A stretch of DNA of 64,000 bases from Duganella fentianensis (GTDB taxonomy: Bacteria; Pseudomonadota; Gammaproteobacteria; Burkholderiales; Burkholderiaceae_D), in the NCBI RefSeq assembly GCF_009857835.1, contig NZ_WWCL01000002.1:1-64000 (forward strand). Reading direction: 5' to 3'. The position numbers and the translations under genes are program-made. This document shows positions 1 through 7,663 of this stretch, in pieces; position 1 is the first letter of the stretch, and each line of letters begins with the position of its first letter. The notes beneath the pieces were generated by a model. It saw nothing but the letters and a program-made list of their open reading frames with translations. It made no database searches and was not told the origin of the DNA.

Positions 1-116
1 AGCTTGATGACCATAGCAAGTTGGTCCCACCCCTTCCCATCCCGAACAGGACCGTGAAACAACTCTGCGCCGATGATAGTGCTGCAACCAGTGTGAAAGT
101 AGGTTATCGTCAAGCT
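1..116 (+). rRNA. rrf: 5S ribosomal RNA
   Basis: This is a 5S rRNA of the betaproteobacterial type. The first bases (AGCTTGATGAC) pair with the last (GTCAAGCT) to form helix I. The highly conserved block GGTCCCACCCCTTCCCATCC and the CCGAACAGG element lie between them. The 5' end may start a base or two before the window. It is presumably the last gene of an rRNA operon whose 16S and 23S genes lie upstream of the window. Confidence 0.96.
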
Positions 117-128
117 AGTTATTAAGAA

Positions 129-166
129 GAACCCCCTTCAGTCGCAGACTGTCGGGGGTTTTTTGC
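129..166 (+). terminator. rRNA operon rho-independent terminator
   Basis: A two-tier hairpin (AACCCCC with GGGGGTT, then CAGTC with GACTG around a GCA loop) is followed by a run of six T. It lies directly after the 5S rRNA, so it should end the rRNA transcript. Confidence 0.9.
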
Positions 167-242
167 TTTGGACGCCGAAAAGCCACGATACGTTTTGGTG
201 AGTCTTAAATGCAACTAAAATTTCTCTGAATAATTTTTTTCT

Positions 243-270
243 TTGCAAAATCAATTTAATCGCCTAAATT
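243..270 (+). promoter_or_regulatory. possible sigma70 promoter of the CHASE-PAS gene
   Basis: TTGCAA at 243-248 and TAAATT at 265-270 are separated by 16 bases in an AT-rich stretch. They would start transcription about 70 bases before the chosen start codon. This is a consensus match read by eye only. Confidence 0.4.
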
Positions 271-346
271 GATAAAAACGAGAGAAATATGTCGCGGGCA
301 AGGTGCAACAAGGTTATGGCCCGCTTGTTGTGAGCTGGAGGTGAAT

Positions 347-1711
347 ATGAACGCTTTCAGGGAACGCCTGGCGCGGGCGTCCGACAAAATCGCGCAAAGG
401 TGGCATCTTCTGAAGCCTAACCGTAGTGCTGCGGTTGCTATTCTGCTGGGCCTGACTGTCACGCTGGCAGGCTGGCAGTGGATGCGCATGCAGGAGCGTG
501 CCGACGAAGATGCGCAATTGCAAAGCTCTACCGAGCGCATTCTCGGCACGCTACAGCATCGCCTTGAAAACTATCAGCTGATCCTGCGTGGCGCGGCCGC
601 TTATCGTCAGACCAATCTGGCCATGAGCGATGCCGACTGGCGCCGATATACCGAAGGGCTCAAGCTGTCACAGACCCAGCCGGAACTGCTCGCTCTCGAA
701 TTCAGCCCTACGGCAGCCGACACCCTCGGCGCAAACGATGCGCGCCTGTCCGCATGGCTGAAAGCACGCGATAGCGGGCAGCCCAGCATGAGCGGGCCGC
801 TGGCAGCAAACGTTGTGCCAGAGGCCGGCAAAGGCTTGCTGGTGGCCTTGTATCTGCCCGTGTACCGGCCAGACGCTGCATTGCTGAGCGTAGAGCAGCG
901 CCGCGCTGCAGTGCAGGGCTCTATGGTTGCGCTGGTGCGCCTGGATGTGCTGCTGAACCGCGTGCTGGTGCGCGCCTATCCTGACGCGTCTGTGCAACTG
1001 TATAGCGGTGTTCTGGCCGATCCTCAGTGGCAGGTCTACGGTAGCCGTAAATCGTCGGCCAAAGAGCTGATGGCGAGCCGTCAGCTGTCATGGGGCGGAC
1101 GCTCTTGGACGATGGTGGTGCGTTCGCGTGCATCGAGCGGCTTCGATAGGCATAGCTGGCAGTGGCTGTTGTTCGGCCTGTGCGTGAGTGTGGCGCTGAC
1201 CTTGCTGCTTAACCATCAGGCCATCATCCGGGCGCGCGCTGATACGGTGACGCGCATGATGAGCCGGCGCCTGCTGCGTAGCCAGACCGAGTTGCGTGCC
1301 GTGCTGGATGCGGCACCGGAAGGCGTGCTGAATCTGGACAGTGATGGCTGCGTGGTGTCGGCCAATCAGGCCGCGGAACATATTTTCGGTGTAGCCAGCG
1401 GCAAGCTGTTCGGCGTGAAGCTGGAAGTCCGTGTGCCGGGCTTTGACCGCGAACAGCTGGATGTTCTGTGCAGCTCGGTGATCTCGACGGAAGGGCAGAT
1501 GCCCATGATACGGGCCGAAGCGACAGGCATGCGGGCCTGTGGTGCACGCTTCCCGTTGGCGCTGAGCCTGCGTCGCTTCGAGCTGGATGGTGAGGTCCAT
1601 TACTCGTTGATGCTGCGCGATGTCAGTGACGAGAAGATGGCCGAGGTGATGATGCAGCAGAGTTTGCGGGACCTGGCTGCAGCACGCGAAACACGGGCCG
1701 TAACGGTCTAG
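347..1711 (+). CDS. CHASE-PAS membrane sensor without output domain
   Basis: The 454-aa product looks like the sensing half of a signalling protein. A first membrane helix lies at about residues 28-45 and a periplasmic CHASE-type domain at about 50-230 (LLALEFSP and LYLPVY are typical of that fold). A second membrane helix (about 272-290) and one cytoplasmic PAS domain (about 315-430) follow. No kinase, GGDEF, EAL or methyl-accepting domain follows the PAS domain: the protein stops about 20 residues later and a terminator comes at once. The start was chosen at ATG 347 because GGAGGTG sits a few bases before it. An in-frame ATG at 269 lacks such a site. It could regulate a separate enzyme through the PAS domain or be the remnant of a longer sensor. 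The ligand is unknown. Confidence 0.8.
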   Translation: MNAFRERLARASDKIAQRWHLLKPNRSAAVAILLGLTVTLAGWQWMRMQERADEDAQLQSSTERILGTLQHRLENYQLILRGAAAYRQTNLAMSDADWRRYTEGLKLSQTQPELLALEFSPTAADTLGANDARLSAWLKARDSGQPSMSGPLAANVVPEAGKGLLVALYLPVYRPDAALLSVEQRRAAVQGSMVALVRLDVLLNRVLVRAYPDASVQLYSGVLADPQWQVYGSRKSSAKELMASRQLSWGGRSWTMVVRSRASSGFDRHSWQWLLFGLCVSVALTLLLNHQAIIRARADTVTRMMSRRLLRSQTELRAVLDAAPEGVLNLDSDGCVVSANQAAEHIFGVASGKLFGVKLEVRVPGFDREQLDVLCSSVISTEGQMPMIRAEATGMRACGARFPLALSLRRFELDGEVHYSLMLRDVSDEKMAEVMMQQSLRDLAAARETRAVTV

Positions 1712-1723
1712 GTACGCAGCAAG

Positions 1724-1757
1724 AAAAACGGCGCTCAGTGAGCGCCGTTCTTTTTTA
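1724..1757. terminator. bidirectional terminator
   Basis: The stem AACGGCGCT/AGCGCCGTT is flanked by A's on the left and T's on the right, so it can serve both the sensor gene and the convergent flavoprotein gene, whose stop codon it touches. Confidence 0.85.
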
Positions 1758-3011
1758 TGCTTCTTCCTTTTCAGGCAGGGCAATCTGATTGTCCGTGCTG
1801 AACTGGTAATCCTTGAAGATATGTTCGGCAGTCAGCAGCTGGTATTCGCCGTTGGCCTTCTTGTGCGTGGTGTCCTTGAGGCGGTAGGTGTAGTGGCCGC
1901 AGGTCCAGCAGTTGAAGTTGCGCATGTGGGTGCACAGACAGGTCTTGTCCATGATGACCAGATTCTTGTCGGTACCCTTGGCTTCCACTTCGCGGTTGTA
2001 CGAATTGATGTAGGCGCAGTTGCCGGTCGAGTCCAGCAGATAGCCATACGATTCGCAGCCGGGACGGATGCCGGCGCCGATGGCCGGGGTGTTCTTCAGC
2101 ATACGCATCGGATAGCCGGTCGGGGAGACGCCGTTGACGATGATGTCTTCTTCGCTGGCCTTGAAGTATTCCTGTTTGACCTTGTCCGGCAGGCCGCATT
2201 CCTTGGCCACGGTGAAGCGGGTGGCGACCTGCACGCCAGCGGCGCCAGCTTCGAGGAAGCGTACCGCGTCGCTACCGGTGAAGATGCCGCCGGCGGCGAT
2301 CAGCGGAATGTCGAGATTCTCCGCTTTCAGGTAGTCCAGCAGTTCCTTGGTGATGGTCATCAGGTCGTACTCGGCCCAGTCCATGCCGAAGCCCAGATGG
2401 CCGCCGGCCAGCGGGCCTTCGACGATCACGTAATCGGGCAGACGGTCCAGCTTGGCGTTCTTGCGCAGGAAGATCTGCAGCGCGCGTACCGACGAAACGA
2501 TGATGCCCAGCTTGGCTTCACGGAAGCGCGGGTGATCGGCCATCAGCGCGAACGAGCCGAAGTGCAGGCCGGCCGACAGGGTGATGCCGTCCACACCGGC
2601 ATCCAGCGCCGCGTTCAGACGGGTGCGCAGGGTTTCGCGCGGGCCGTTCATGGTCAGCTTTTCCATGCAGTTCACGAAGATCAGGCCCGGGCCTTTTTTC
2701 GCTTCCATGGTTTTGCCGATATGCAGGCGCTGCGCTTCGGCCAGATTGGCCAGATCGAACTGCACCAGCGCCTTGTCCATGTTGTTGATGTTGTGCTTGT
2801 AGAGCTTGGTCTTCTCTTTGACGAAACCCGTATCGAAGCGGCGGTCCGACACATCTTCGACCATGGCATCGGAAATATGGCCGATACCGCCCAGACGGGC
2901 TGCTTCCAGCGCCAGTTCCGAGGTCGAAATATCCACACCCATTCCGCCTATCATGATGGGCACATACTCGTTTTTGCCAAAGCGCAGGCGGAAATCATCA
3001 ACACGTTTCAT
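1755..3011 (-). CDS. nitronate monooxygenase family flavoprotein with Cys-rich C-terminus
   Basis: This 418-aa protein has the TIM-barrel of the nitronate monooxygenase/2-nitropropane dioxygenase family. Visible features are the glycine-rich start IMIGGMGVDIS, the EGPLAGGHLG segment that carries the family's histidine, and the FMN-phosphate site IAAGGIFTGSDAVRFLEAGA. Such enzymes oxidise alkyl nitronates with FMN, but many relatives have other or unknown substrates. Beyond the barrel there is a C-terminal extension of about 110 residues with six cysteines: C319, C332, and a tight C358-x-C360-x7-C368-x2-C371 group. That group could bind zinc or an iron-sulphur cluster. It is transcribed alone, convergent with the sensor gene. 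The family is certain; the reaction is not. Confidence 0.85.
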   Translation of the reverse strand: MKRVDDFRLRFGKNEYVPIMIGGMGVDISTSELALEAARLGGIGHISDAMVEDVSDRRFDTGFVKEKTKLYKHNINNMDKALVQFDLANLAEAQRLHIGKTMEAKKGPGLIFVNCMEKLTMNGPRETLRTRLNAALDAGVDGITLSAGLHFGSFALMADHPRFREAKLGIIVSSVRALQIFLRKNAKLDRLPDYVIVEGPLAGGHLGFGMDWAEYDLMTITKELLDYLKAENLDIPLIAAGGIFTGSDAVRFLEAGAAGVQVATRFTVAKECGLPDKVKQEYFKASEEDIIVNGVSPTGYPMRMLKNTPAIGAGIRPGCESYGYLLDSTGNCAYINSYNREVEAKGTDKNLVIMDKTCLCTHMRNFNCWTCGHYTYRLKDTTHKKANGEYQLLTAEHIFKDYQFSTDNQIALPEKEEA

Positions 3012-3152
3012 TGCTATCCTTAGACTACCGAAAGTGGTTGCCGGGCAGTGGGCCCGGCGTTAGCGCAGTAGTAGCGCGCAGGAAGTCCGAGACGATTGTA
3101 CTCCTGCTGTACTACAGCTTTGTGACGGCACGTTCTAGCGTGCCGGTATGGT

Positions 3153-3638
3153 TTAATCGCGGAAGTTGTTGAACTCCAGCGGGGTCTCGGGTACTTCTTT
3201 ACGCAGCAGTTGCATGGCAGCTTGCAGGTCGTCGCGCTTGGCACCGGTGACGCGCACGGAATCACCCTGTATGCTGGCTTGCACTTTCATCTTGCTATCC
3301 TTGATGACGCGGACGATTTTCTTCGCATCATCGGACTCGATGCCGTTTTTGACCTTGATCACTTGCTTGACCTTGTCGCCACCGATTTTCTTGATCTCGC
3401 CTTCATCGAGGAAGCGCACATCGACTTTGCGTTTAGCGAGTTTATTGGTCAGTACATCGCGTACCTGTTGCAGCTGGAATTCCGAGTCCGCAACCACGGT
3501 CAGTTCTGCTTCTTTTTGCTCGACCGAAGCACCGGTGCCCTTGAAATCGAAGCGCGTGGCGATTTCTTTCTGGGACTGCTCGACCGCGTTTTTTACTTCG
3601 ATCATATCGGCTTCAGAGACTACGTCAAACGATGGCAT
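3153..3638 (-). CDS. yajQ: YajQ-family nucleotide-binding protein
   Basis: The 161-aa product matches the YajQ/UPF0234 family along its whole length: it begins [11 protein letters not shown] and carries the family segments TRFDFKGT and [15 protein letters not shown]. Members fold as two ferredoxin-like domains and bind nucleotides. The Xanthomonas homologue binds cyclic di-GMP and changes transcription, while the role in most bacteria is unsettled. The start at 3638 was chosen because the conserved N-terminus begins there and an AAGGAAAC site precedes it. A longer in-frame reading to 3719 adds only unconserved residues. It is divergent from murB. Confidence 0.93.
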   Translation of the reverse strand: MPSFDVVSEADMIEVKNAVEQSQKEIATRFDFKGTGASVEQKEAELTVVADSEFQLQQVRDVLTNKLAKRKVDVRFLDEGEIKKIGGDKVKQVIKVKNGIESDDAKKIVRVIKDSKMKVQASIQGDSVRVTGAKRDDLQAAMQLLRKEVPETPLEFNNFRD

Positions 3639-3759
3639 GCTTGTTTCCTTTTCGTGTGGCCTGCAGCGGCTGCGTAAGCCGTGCATCAAAGGCTGATATT
3701 TTAACGGACAACTGTCCACAAGCCGCCATATACACCGTGGTTTTTTACGGGTTTGGCTC

Positions 3760-3765
3760 TATAAT
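3760..3765 (+). promoter_or_regulatory. -10 element upstream of murB
   Basis: A perfect TATAAT lies 28 bases before the murB ATG. No good -35 hexamer is visible at the expected distance, so the promoter may need an activator. The mRNA leader would be only about 20 bases long. Confidence 0.4.
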
Positions 3766-3792
3766 CGTCAAAATATTTTGCTTTTCTTCTTC

Positions 3793-4821
3793 ATGTCCTC
3801 CCTCTCCGCGATCCAGTACGATTTTCCTCTGCAAACTCTTAACACTTTTGGCATCGCCGCGAAGGCGCACGCATACTTGCGCGTGACTGAAACCGAGCAA
3901 CTGTTCGGTGTATATGCTGATGCCATATGGGCTACTTCATCGAAGCTAGTGCTAGGCGGGGGGAGCAATCTGCTGTTCACGCAGGATTTTGCCGGTCTGG
4001 TACTGCACATGGATCTGCGGGGTCGCGAGCATGTGCGCAGCGATGCTACGCATCACTTTGTGCGGGCTGCCGCCGGTGAGAACTGGCATGCGTTTGTGCA
4101 GTGGACACTTGTACATGGATATGCAGGACTGGAAAACCTGTCGCTGATTCCGGGCACGGCCGGTGCGGCGCCCATTCAGAACATTGGCGCCTACGGAATC
4201 GAGATCAAGGATGTGCTGCACAGCGTGACGGTATTCGATGCCGCCACCCGGAGCACGCGCGAAATGCTGGCCGCCGAGTGCCGCTTCGGCTACCGCGACA
4301 GCATCTTCAAACAGCCGGCAGGGCGCGATCTGATCGTGCTCGACGTGACGTTCGCACTGCCGCGCGCATGGCAGCCCAATCTGCGTTATGCCGAACTGGC
4401 AAACGCCGTGGCGCAGCAGAATCTGGCTGCGCCCACGGCCCAGCAGGTGGCCGATACGGTGATTGCCATCCGCCGCCGCAAACTACCCGATCCCGCGCAA
4501 ATCGGCAATGCCGGCAGCTTCTTCAAGAATCCCGTGGTGAGCGGCGCGCAATGCGCGGCACTGCTGGAACAGTTTCCCACGCTGGTGCACCACCGTCAGC
4601 CCGATGGCAGCGAAAAGCTGGCTGCAGGCTGGCTGATCGACCAGTGCGGCTGGAAAGGGCGTACGCTCGGTGCCGCCGGCGTGTATCCGCAGCAGGCACT
4701 GGTGCTGGTGAATCAGGGCGGTGCTACCGGTGCCGAAGTGGTGGCGCTGGCGCGCGCGATACAGGCCGATGTGCAGGCGCGCTATGGCGTGCTGCTGGAA
4801 CCGGAGCCGGTGTTTATCTAG
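3793..4821 (+). CDS. murB: UDP-N-acetylmuramate dehydrogenase
   Basis: MurB reduces UDP-GlcNAc-enolpyruvate to UDP-MurNAc with FAD and NADPH, an early cytoplasmic step of peptidoglycan synthesis. The 342-aa protein starts with the typical LNTFGIAAKA. It carries the FAD-binding LGGGSNLLF, the substrate-site motif SLIPGTAGAAPIQNIGAYG, the YRDSIFK tyrosine region and the catalytic serine segment GNAGSFFKNP. It is the long type I form seen in Proteobacteria. ATG 3793 was chosen over an in-frame TTG at 3778. No clear Shine-Dalgarno site precedes it, in keeping with the very short leader. Confidence 0.96.
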   Translation: MSSLSAIQYDFPLQTLNTFGIAAKAHAYLRVTETEQLFGVYADAIWATSSKLVLGGGSNLLFTQDFAGLVLHMDLRGREHVRSDATHHFVRAAAGENWHAFVQWTLVHGYAGLENLSLIPGTAGAAPIQNIGAYGIEIKDVLHSVTVFDAATRSTREMLAAECRFGYRDSIFKQPAGRDLIVLDVTFALPRAWQPNLRYAELANAVAQQNLAAPTAQQVADTVIAIRRRKLPDPAQIGNAGSFFKNPVVSGAQCAALLEQFPTLVHHRQPDGSEKLAAGWLIDQCGWKGRTLGAAGVYPQQALVLVNQGGATGAEVVALARAIQADVQARYGVLLEPEPVFI

Positions 4822-4833
4822 GCAGGGTAGCGG

Positions 4834-4884
4834 GCTAGCGCGCTAGCTGAAGTGAACAGCGCGCAGGCTGATGCTGCGCGCTGT
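4834..4884. repeat. palindrome and hairpin between murB and ppnP
   Basis: A 14-base perfect palindrome GCTAGCGCGCTAGC (4834-4847) is followed by an 11-bp stem ACAGCGCGCAG/CTGCGCGCTGT (4856-4884, seven-base loop). No T-run follows on either strand, so it is not a standard terminator. It may protect the 3' ends of the two convergent transcripts. Confidence 0.6.
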
Positions 4885-4902
4885 GAGCGTCTACGTGGAC
4901 GA

Positions 4903-5217
4903 TTAGCCGAAGTGGCAGACGTAGTCCAGCAGTTCTACCGTTTCGATATCGAAGCTGGAATTGGCCGCGATGCTGAACGACTGACCGGCGCCGTAGGTGG
5001 TCCATTCGCTGGCACCGGCCAGACGGATTTTGCACACGCCGCCGAGAATTTCCATCACTTCCGGTGCGCCCGTGTTGAAGGTCAGGCTGGAAGGGAAGAT
5101 CACGCCGACGCTTTTCTTGCTGCCATCGGCGAACAACACGTTATACGAAATGCATTTGCCATCAAAGTATTTGTTGGCCTGTTTGACCACGGAGACCTGG
5201 TCGAATTGCTTGCTCAT
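4903..5217 (-). CDS. ppnP: pyrimidine/purine nucleoside phosphorylase PpnP
   Basis: The 104-aa protein matches the PpnP (YaiE, DUF1255) family in length and sequence. Marks of the family are ANKYFDGKCISYNV near the N-terminus, the PEVMEIL core and the cupin-like SFDIETVELLDYVCHF end. PpnP splits diverse purine and pyrimidine nucleosides with phosphate into base and ribose-1-phosphate, a salvage role in the cytoplasm. It lies downstream of argG on the same strand. The argG terminator separates the two, so it probably has its own weak promoter or depends on read-through. Confidence 0.92.
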   Translation of the reverse strand: MSKQFDQVSVVKQANKYFDGKCISYNVLFADGSKKSVGVIFPSSLTFNTGAPEVMEILGGVCKIRLAGASEWTTYGAGQSFSIAANSSFDIETVELLDYVCHFG

Positions 5218-5231
5218 GCTGACTATCCTAT

Positions 5232-5259
5232 AAAAAAAAGGCCGCTCAACGAGCGGCCC
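5232..5259 (-). terminator. argG terminator
   Basis: The stem GGCCGCTC/GAGCGGCC has a three-base loop. On the minus strand it is followed by eight T's. It lies 11 bases past the argG stop codon. Confidence 0.9.
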
Positions 5260-5269
5260 CTAGATGCGA

Positions 5270-6502
5270 TTATTGACCGCGTTTCAGGCGGGCATTGGCG
5301 GCGATGCGCATACGCAGCGCGTTCAGTTTGATGAAGCCCCCGGCGTCGGCCTGGTTGTAGGCGCCGCCGTCTTCATCGAAGGTCGCAATGTTCATGTCGA
5401 ACAGCGAGTCGGTTTTGGAATCGCGCGATACGACGATCACATTACCCTTGTACAGCTTGACGCGTACCCAGCCGTTCACGGTGGTCTGGGTGTGGTCGAT
5501 CAGGGTTTGCAGCGCAACGCGCTCTGGTGCCCACCAGTAGCCGTTGTAGATCATCGAAGCGTAGCGCGGCATCAGGTCATCCTTCAGGTGCGCTACTTCG
5601 CGGTCCAGCGTGATCGATTCGATGGCGCGGTGCGCCTTCAGCATGATGGTGCCGCCCGGGGTTTCGTAGCAGCCGCGCGACTTCATGCCGACGTAACGGT
5701 TTTCCACCAGATCCAGACGGCCGATGCCGTGCTTGCCGCCCAGACGGTTCAGTTCCGTCAGCACGGTGGCAGGCGACATGCGCACGCCGTTCAGGGCGAC
5801 GATGTCGCCGCGTTCGTATTCGATGTCCAGATATTCAGCCTGGTCCGGTGCCGCCTCAGGGCTGACACTCCAGCGCCACATGCTTTCTTCTGCTTCGGCG
5901 CTCGGGTTTTCCAGATGGCGGCCTTCGAACGAGATGTGCAGCAGGTTGGCGTCCATCGAGTAAGGCGCGCCGCCGTTCTTGTGCTTCATGTCGATTTCGA
6001 TACCGGCGTCTTCTGCGTACTTCAGCAGTTTTTCGCGCGACAGCAGATCCCATTCACGCCATGGAGCGATGATTTTTACGCCCGGCTTCAGCGCGTAGGC
6101 ACCCAGTTCGAAACGCACCTGATCGTTACCTTTGCCGGTGGCGCCGTGCGAGATGGCGTCGGCGCCGGTGGCGTTGGCGATCTCGATCAGACGCTTGGCG
6201 ATCAGCGGACGGGCGATCGAGGTACCCAGCAGGTATTCGCCTTCGTACACGGTGTTGGCGCGGAACATAGGGAATACGAAGTCGCGCACGAATTCTTCGC
6301 GCACGTCGTCGATGTAGATGTTTTCCGGCTTGATGCCGAACTTCAGCGCTTTGGCGCGGGCCGGTTCCAGTTCTTCGCCCTGACCCAGGTCAGCGGTGAA
6401 GGTGACGATTTCGCACTGGTAGTTATCTTGCAGCCATTTCAGAATGACGGAAGTATCGAGGCCGCCCGAGTAGGCGAGGACTACTTTTTTAATATCGCTC
6501 AT
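5270..6502 (-). CDS. argG: argininosuccinate synthase
   Basis: ArgG joins citrulline and aspartate with ATP to give argininosuccinate, the penultimate step of arginine synthesis. The 410-aa protein has the N-type ATP pyrophosphatase loop [12 protein letters not shown] at residues 10-21 and the [13 protein letters not shown] substrate site. It also has the conserved [18 protein letters not shown] segment, and its length is that of the long-established bacterial family. It starts 26 bases after argF ends and is surely co-transcribed with it. Confidence 0.97.
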   Translation of the reverse strand: MSDIKKVVLAYSGGLDTSVILKWLQDNYQCEIVTFTADLGQGEELEPARAKALKFGIKPENIYIDDVREEFVRDFVFPMFRANTVYEGEYLLGTSIARPLIAKRLIEIANATGADAISHGATGKGNDQVRFELGAYALKPGVKIIAPWREWDLLSREKLLKYAEDAGIEIDMKHKNGGAPYSMDANLLHISFEGRHLENPSAEAEESMWRWSVSPEAAPDQAEYLDIEYERGDIVALNGVRMSPATVLTELNRLGGKHGIGRLDLVENRYVGMKSRGCYETPGGTIMLKAHRAIESITLDREVAHLKDDLMPRYASMIYNGYWWAPERVALQTLIDHTQTTVNGWVRVKLYKGNVIVVSRDSKTDSLFDMNIATFDEDGGAYNQADAGGFIKLNALRMRIAANARLKRGQ

Positions 6503-6528
6503 GCTAGTTCCAATGGGTTGAAGTGTGT

Positions 6529-7455
6529 TTATTTGGTGTCGACGCGACCCAGCAGCAGGTATTCGATCAGGGCCTTCTGGATGTGCAGGCGGTTCTCTGC
6601 TTCATCCCAGACCACTGATTGCGGGCCGTCGATGACGTCGGCGGAGACTTCCTCGCCGCGGTGCGCTGGCAGGCAGTGCATGAACAGCGCGTCCGGTGCG
6701 GCACGTGCCATTTTGGCGCTGTCCACGATCCAGCCGTCGAAGGCTTTGATACGGGCAGCGTTTTCTGCTTCGTAACCCATGCTGGTCCACACATCGGTGT
6801 TGACCAGATGCGCGCCTTCGCACGCGTCGGACGGGTTGTCGAAGAAGGTGTAGCGTTGGGTCGAGACCAGCGACATGTCCATGTCGTAGCCTTTCGGGGT
6901 GGAGACATTGACGTGGAAGCCGAATACTTCCGCTGCCTGCAGCCACGAATACAGCATGTTGTTGGCATCGCCTATCCACGCCACGGTCTTGCCCGTGATG
7001 GGGCCGCGGTGTTCGTAGTAGGTGAAAATGTCGGCAAACACCTGGCAAGGGTGGTGTTCGTTGGTCAGACCGTTAATCACCGGCACGCGCGAATTGGCGG
7101 CGAAACGCTCGATGATGTCCTGACCGAAGGTGCGCACCATGATGATGTCGCACATGCGGCTCATCACCTGACCGGCGTCTTCCACCGGTTCGCCACGGCC
7201 CAGCTGCGAGTCGCGCGTGTTCAGATAGATGGCGGCGCCGCCCAGCTGGTGCATGCCCGCTTCGAACGACAAGCGGGTACGGGTGGAGTTCTTCTCGAAC
7301 ACCATCACCAGCGTACGGTCGATCAGCGGGTGGTAAATCTCGTAGTTCTTGAACTTCCGTTTGATCAGGTGCGCACGTTCGATGACGTATTCGTATTCTT
7401 CCAGCGTGAAATCGGAGAACTGCAGATAGTGCTTGATCGGTTTTTGGATAGACAT
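6529..7455 (-). CDS. argF: ornithine carbamoyltransferase
   Basis: ArgF makes citrulline from ornithine and carbamoyl phosphate. The 308-aa protein carries the carbamoyl-phosphate site [14 protein letters not shown], the second site segment [16 protein letters not shown] and the ornithine-site [12 protein letters not shown], where the cysteine is the family's catalytic residue. With argG directly behind, the product is passed to the next enzyme of the pathway. The 208-base gap upstream holds its promoter region, but I saw no ArgR-type operator that I could defend. Confidence 0.97.
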   Translation of the reverse strand: MSIQKPIKHYLQFSDFTLEEYEYVIERAHLIKRKFKNYEIYHPLIDRTLVMVFEKNSTRTRLSFEAGMHQLGGAAIYLNTRDSQLGRGEPVEDAGQVMSRMCDIIMVRTFGQDIIERFAANSRVPVINGLTNEHHPCQVFADIFTYYEHRGPITGKTVAWIGDANNMLYSWLQAAEVFGFHVNVSTPKGYDMDMSLVSTQRYTFFDNPSDACEGAHLVNTDVWTSMGYEAENAARIKAFDGWIVDSAKMARAAPDALFMHCLPAHRGEEVSADVIDGPQSVVWDEAENRLHIQKALIEYLLLGRVDTK

Positions 7456-7663
7456 AGTGGCAACGAACTGAAAACAGCAGCGGAAGTGCTGGCTTGAGAC
7501 TACAGGCCTGACCAGCTGAACCGGTCAATTATAAAGGCAATTCGGTGCAAAGGGCGAATTGCCGCAGATTCTCCTGTCTATACAGCTGGCGCGCGGCTAG
7601 TATGGCGCTAGCATGCGCGCGCCACCGCCGCCGGCGCCCGTTCCGCAGCGGTAGATAAACGGC

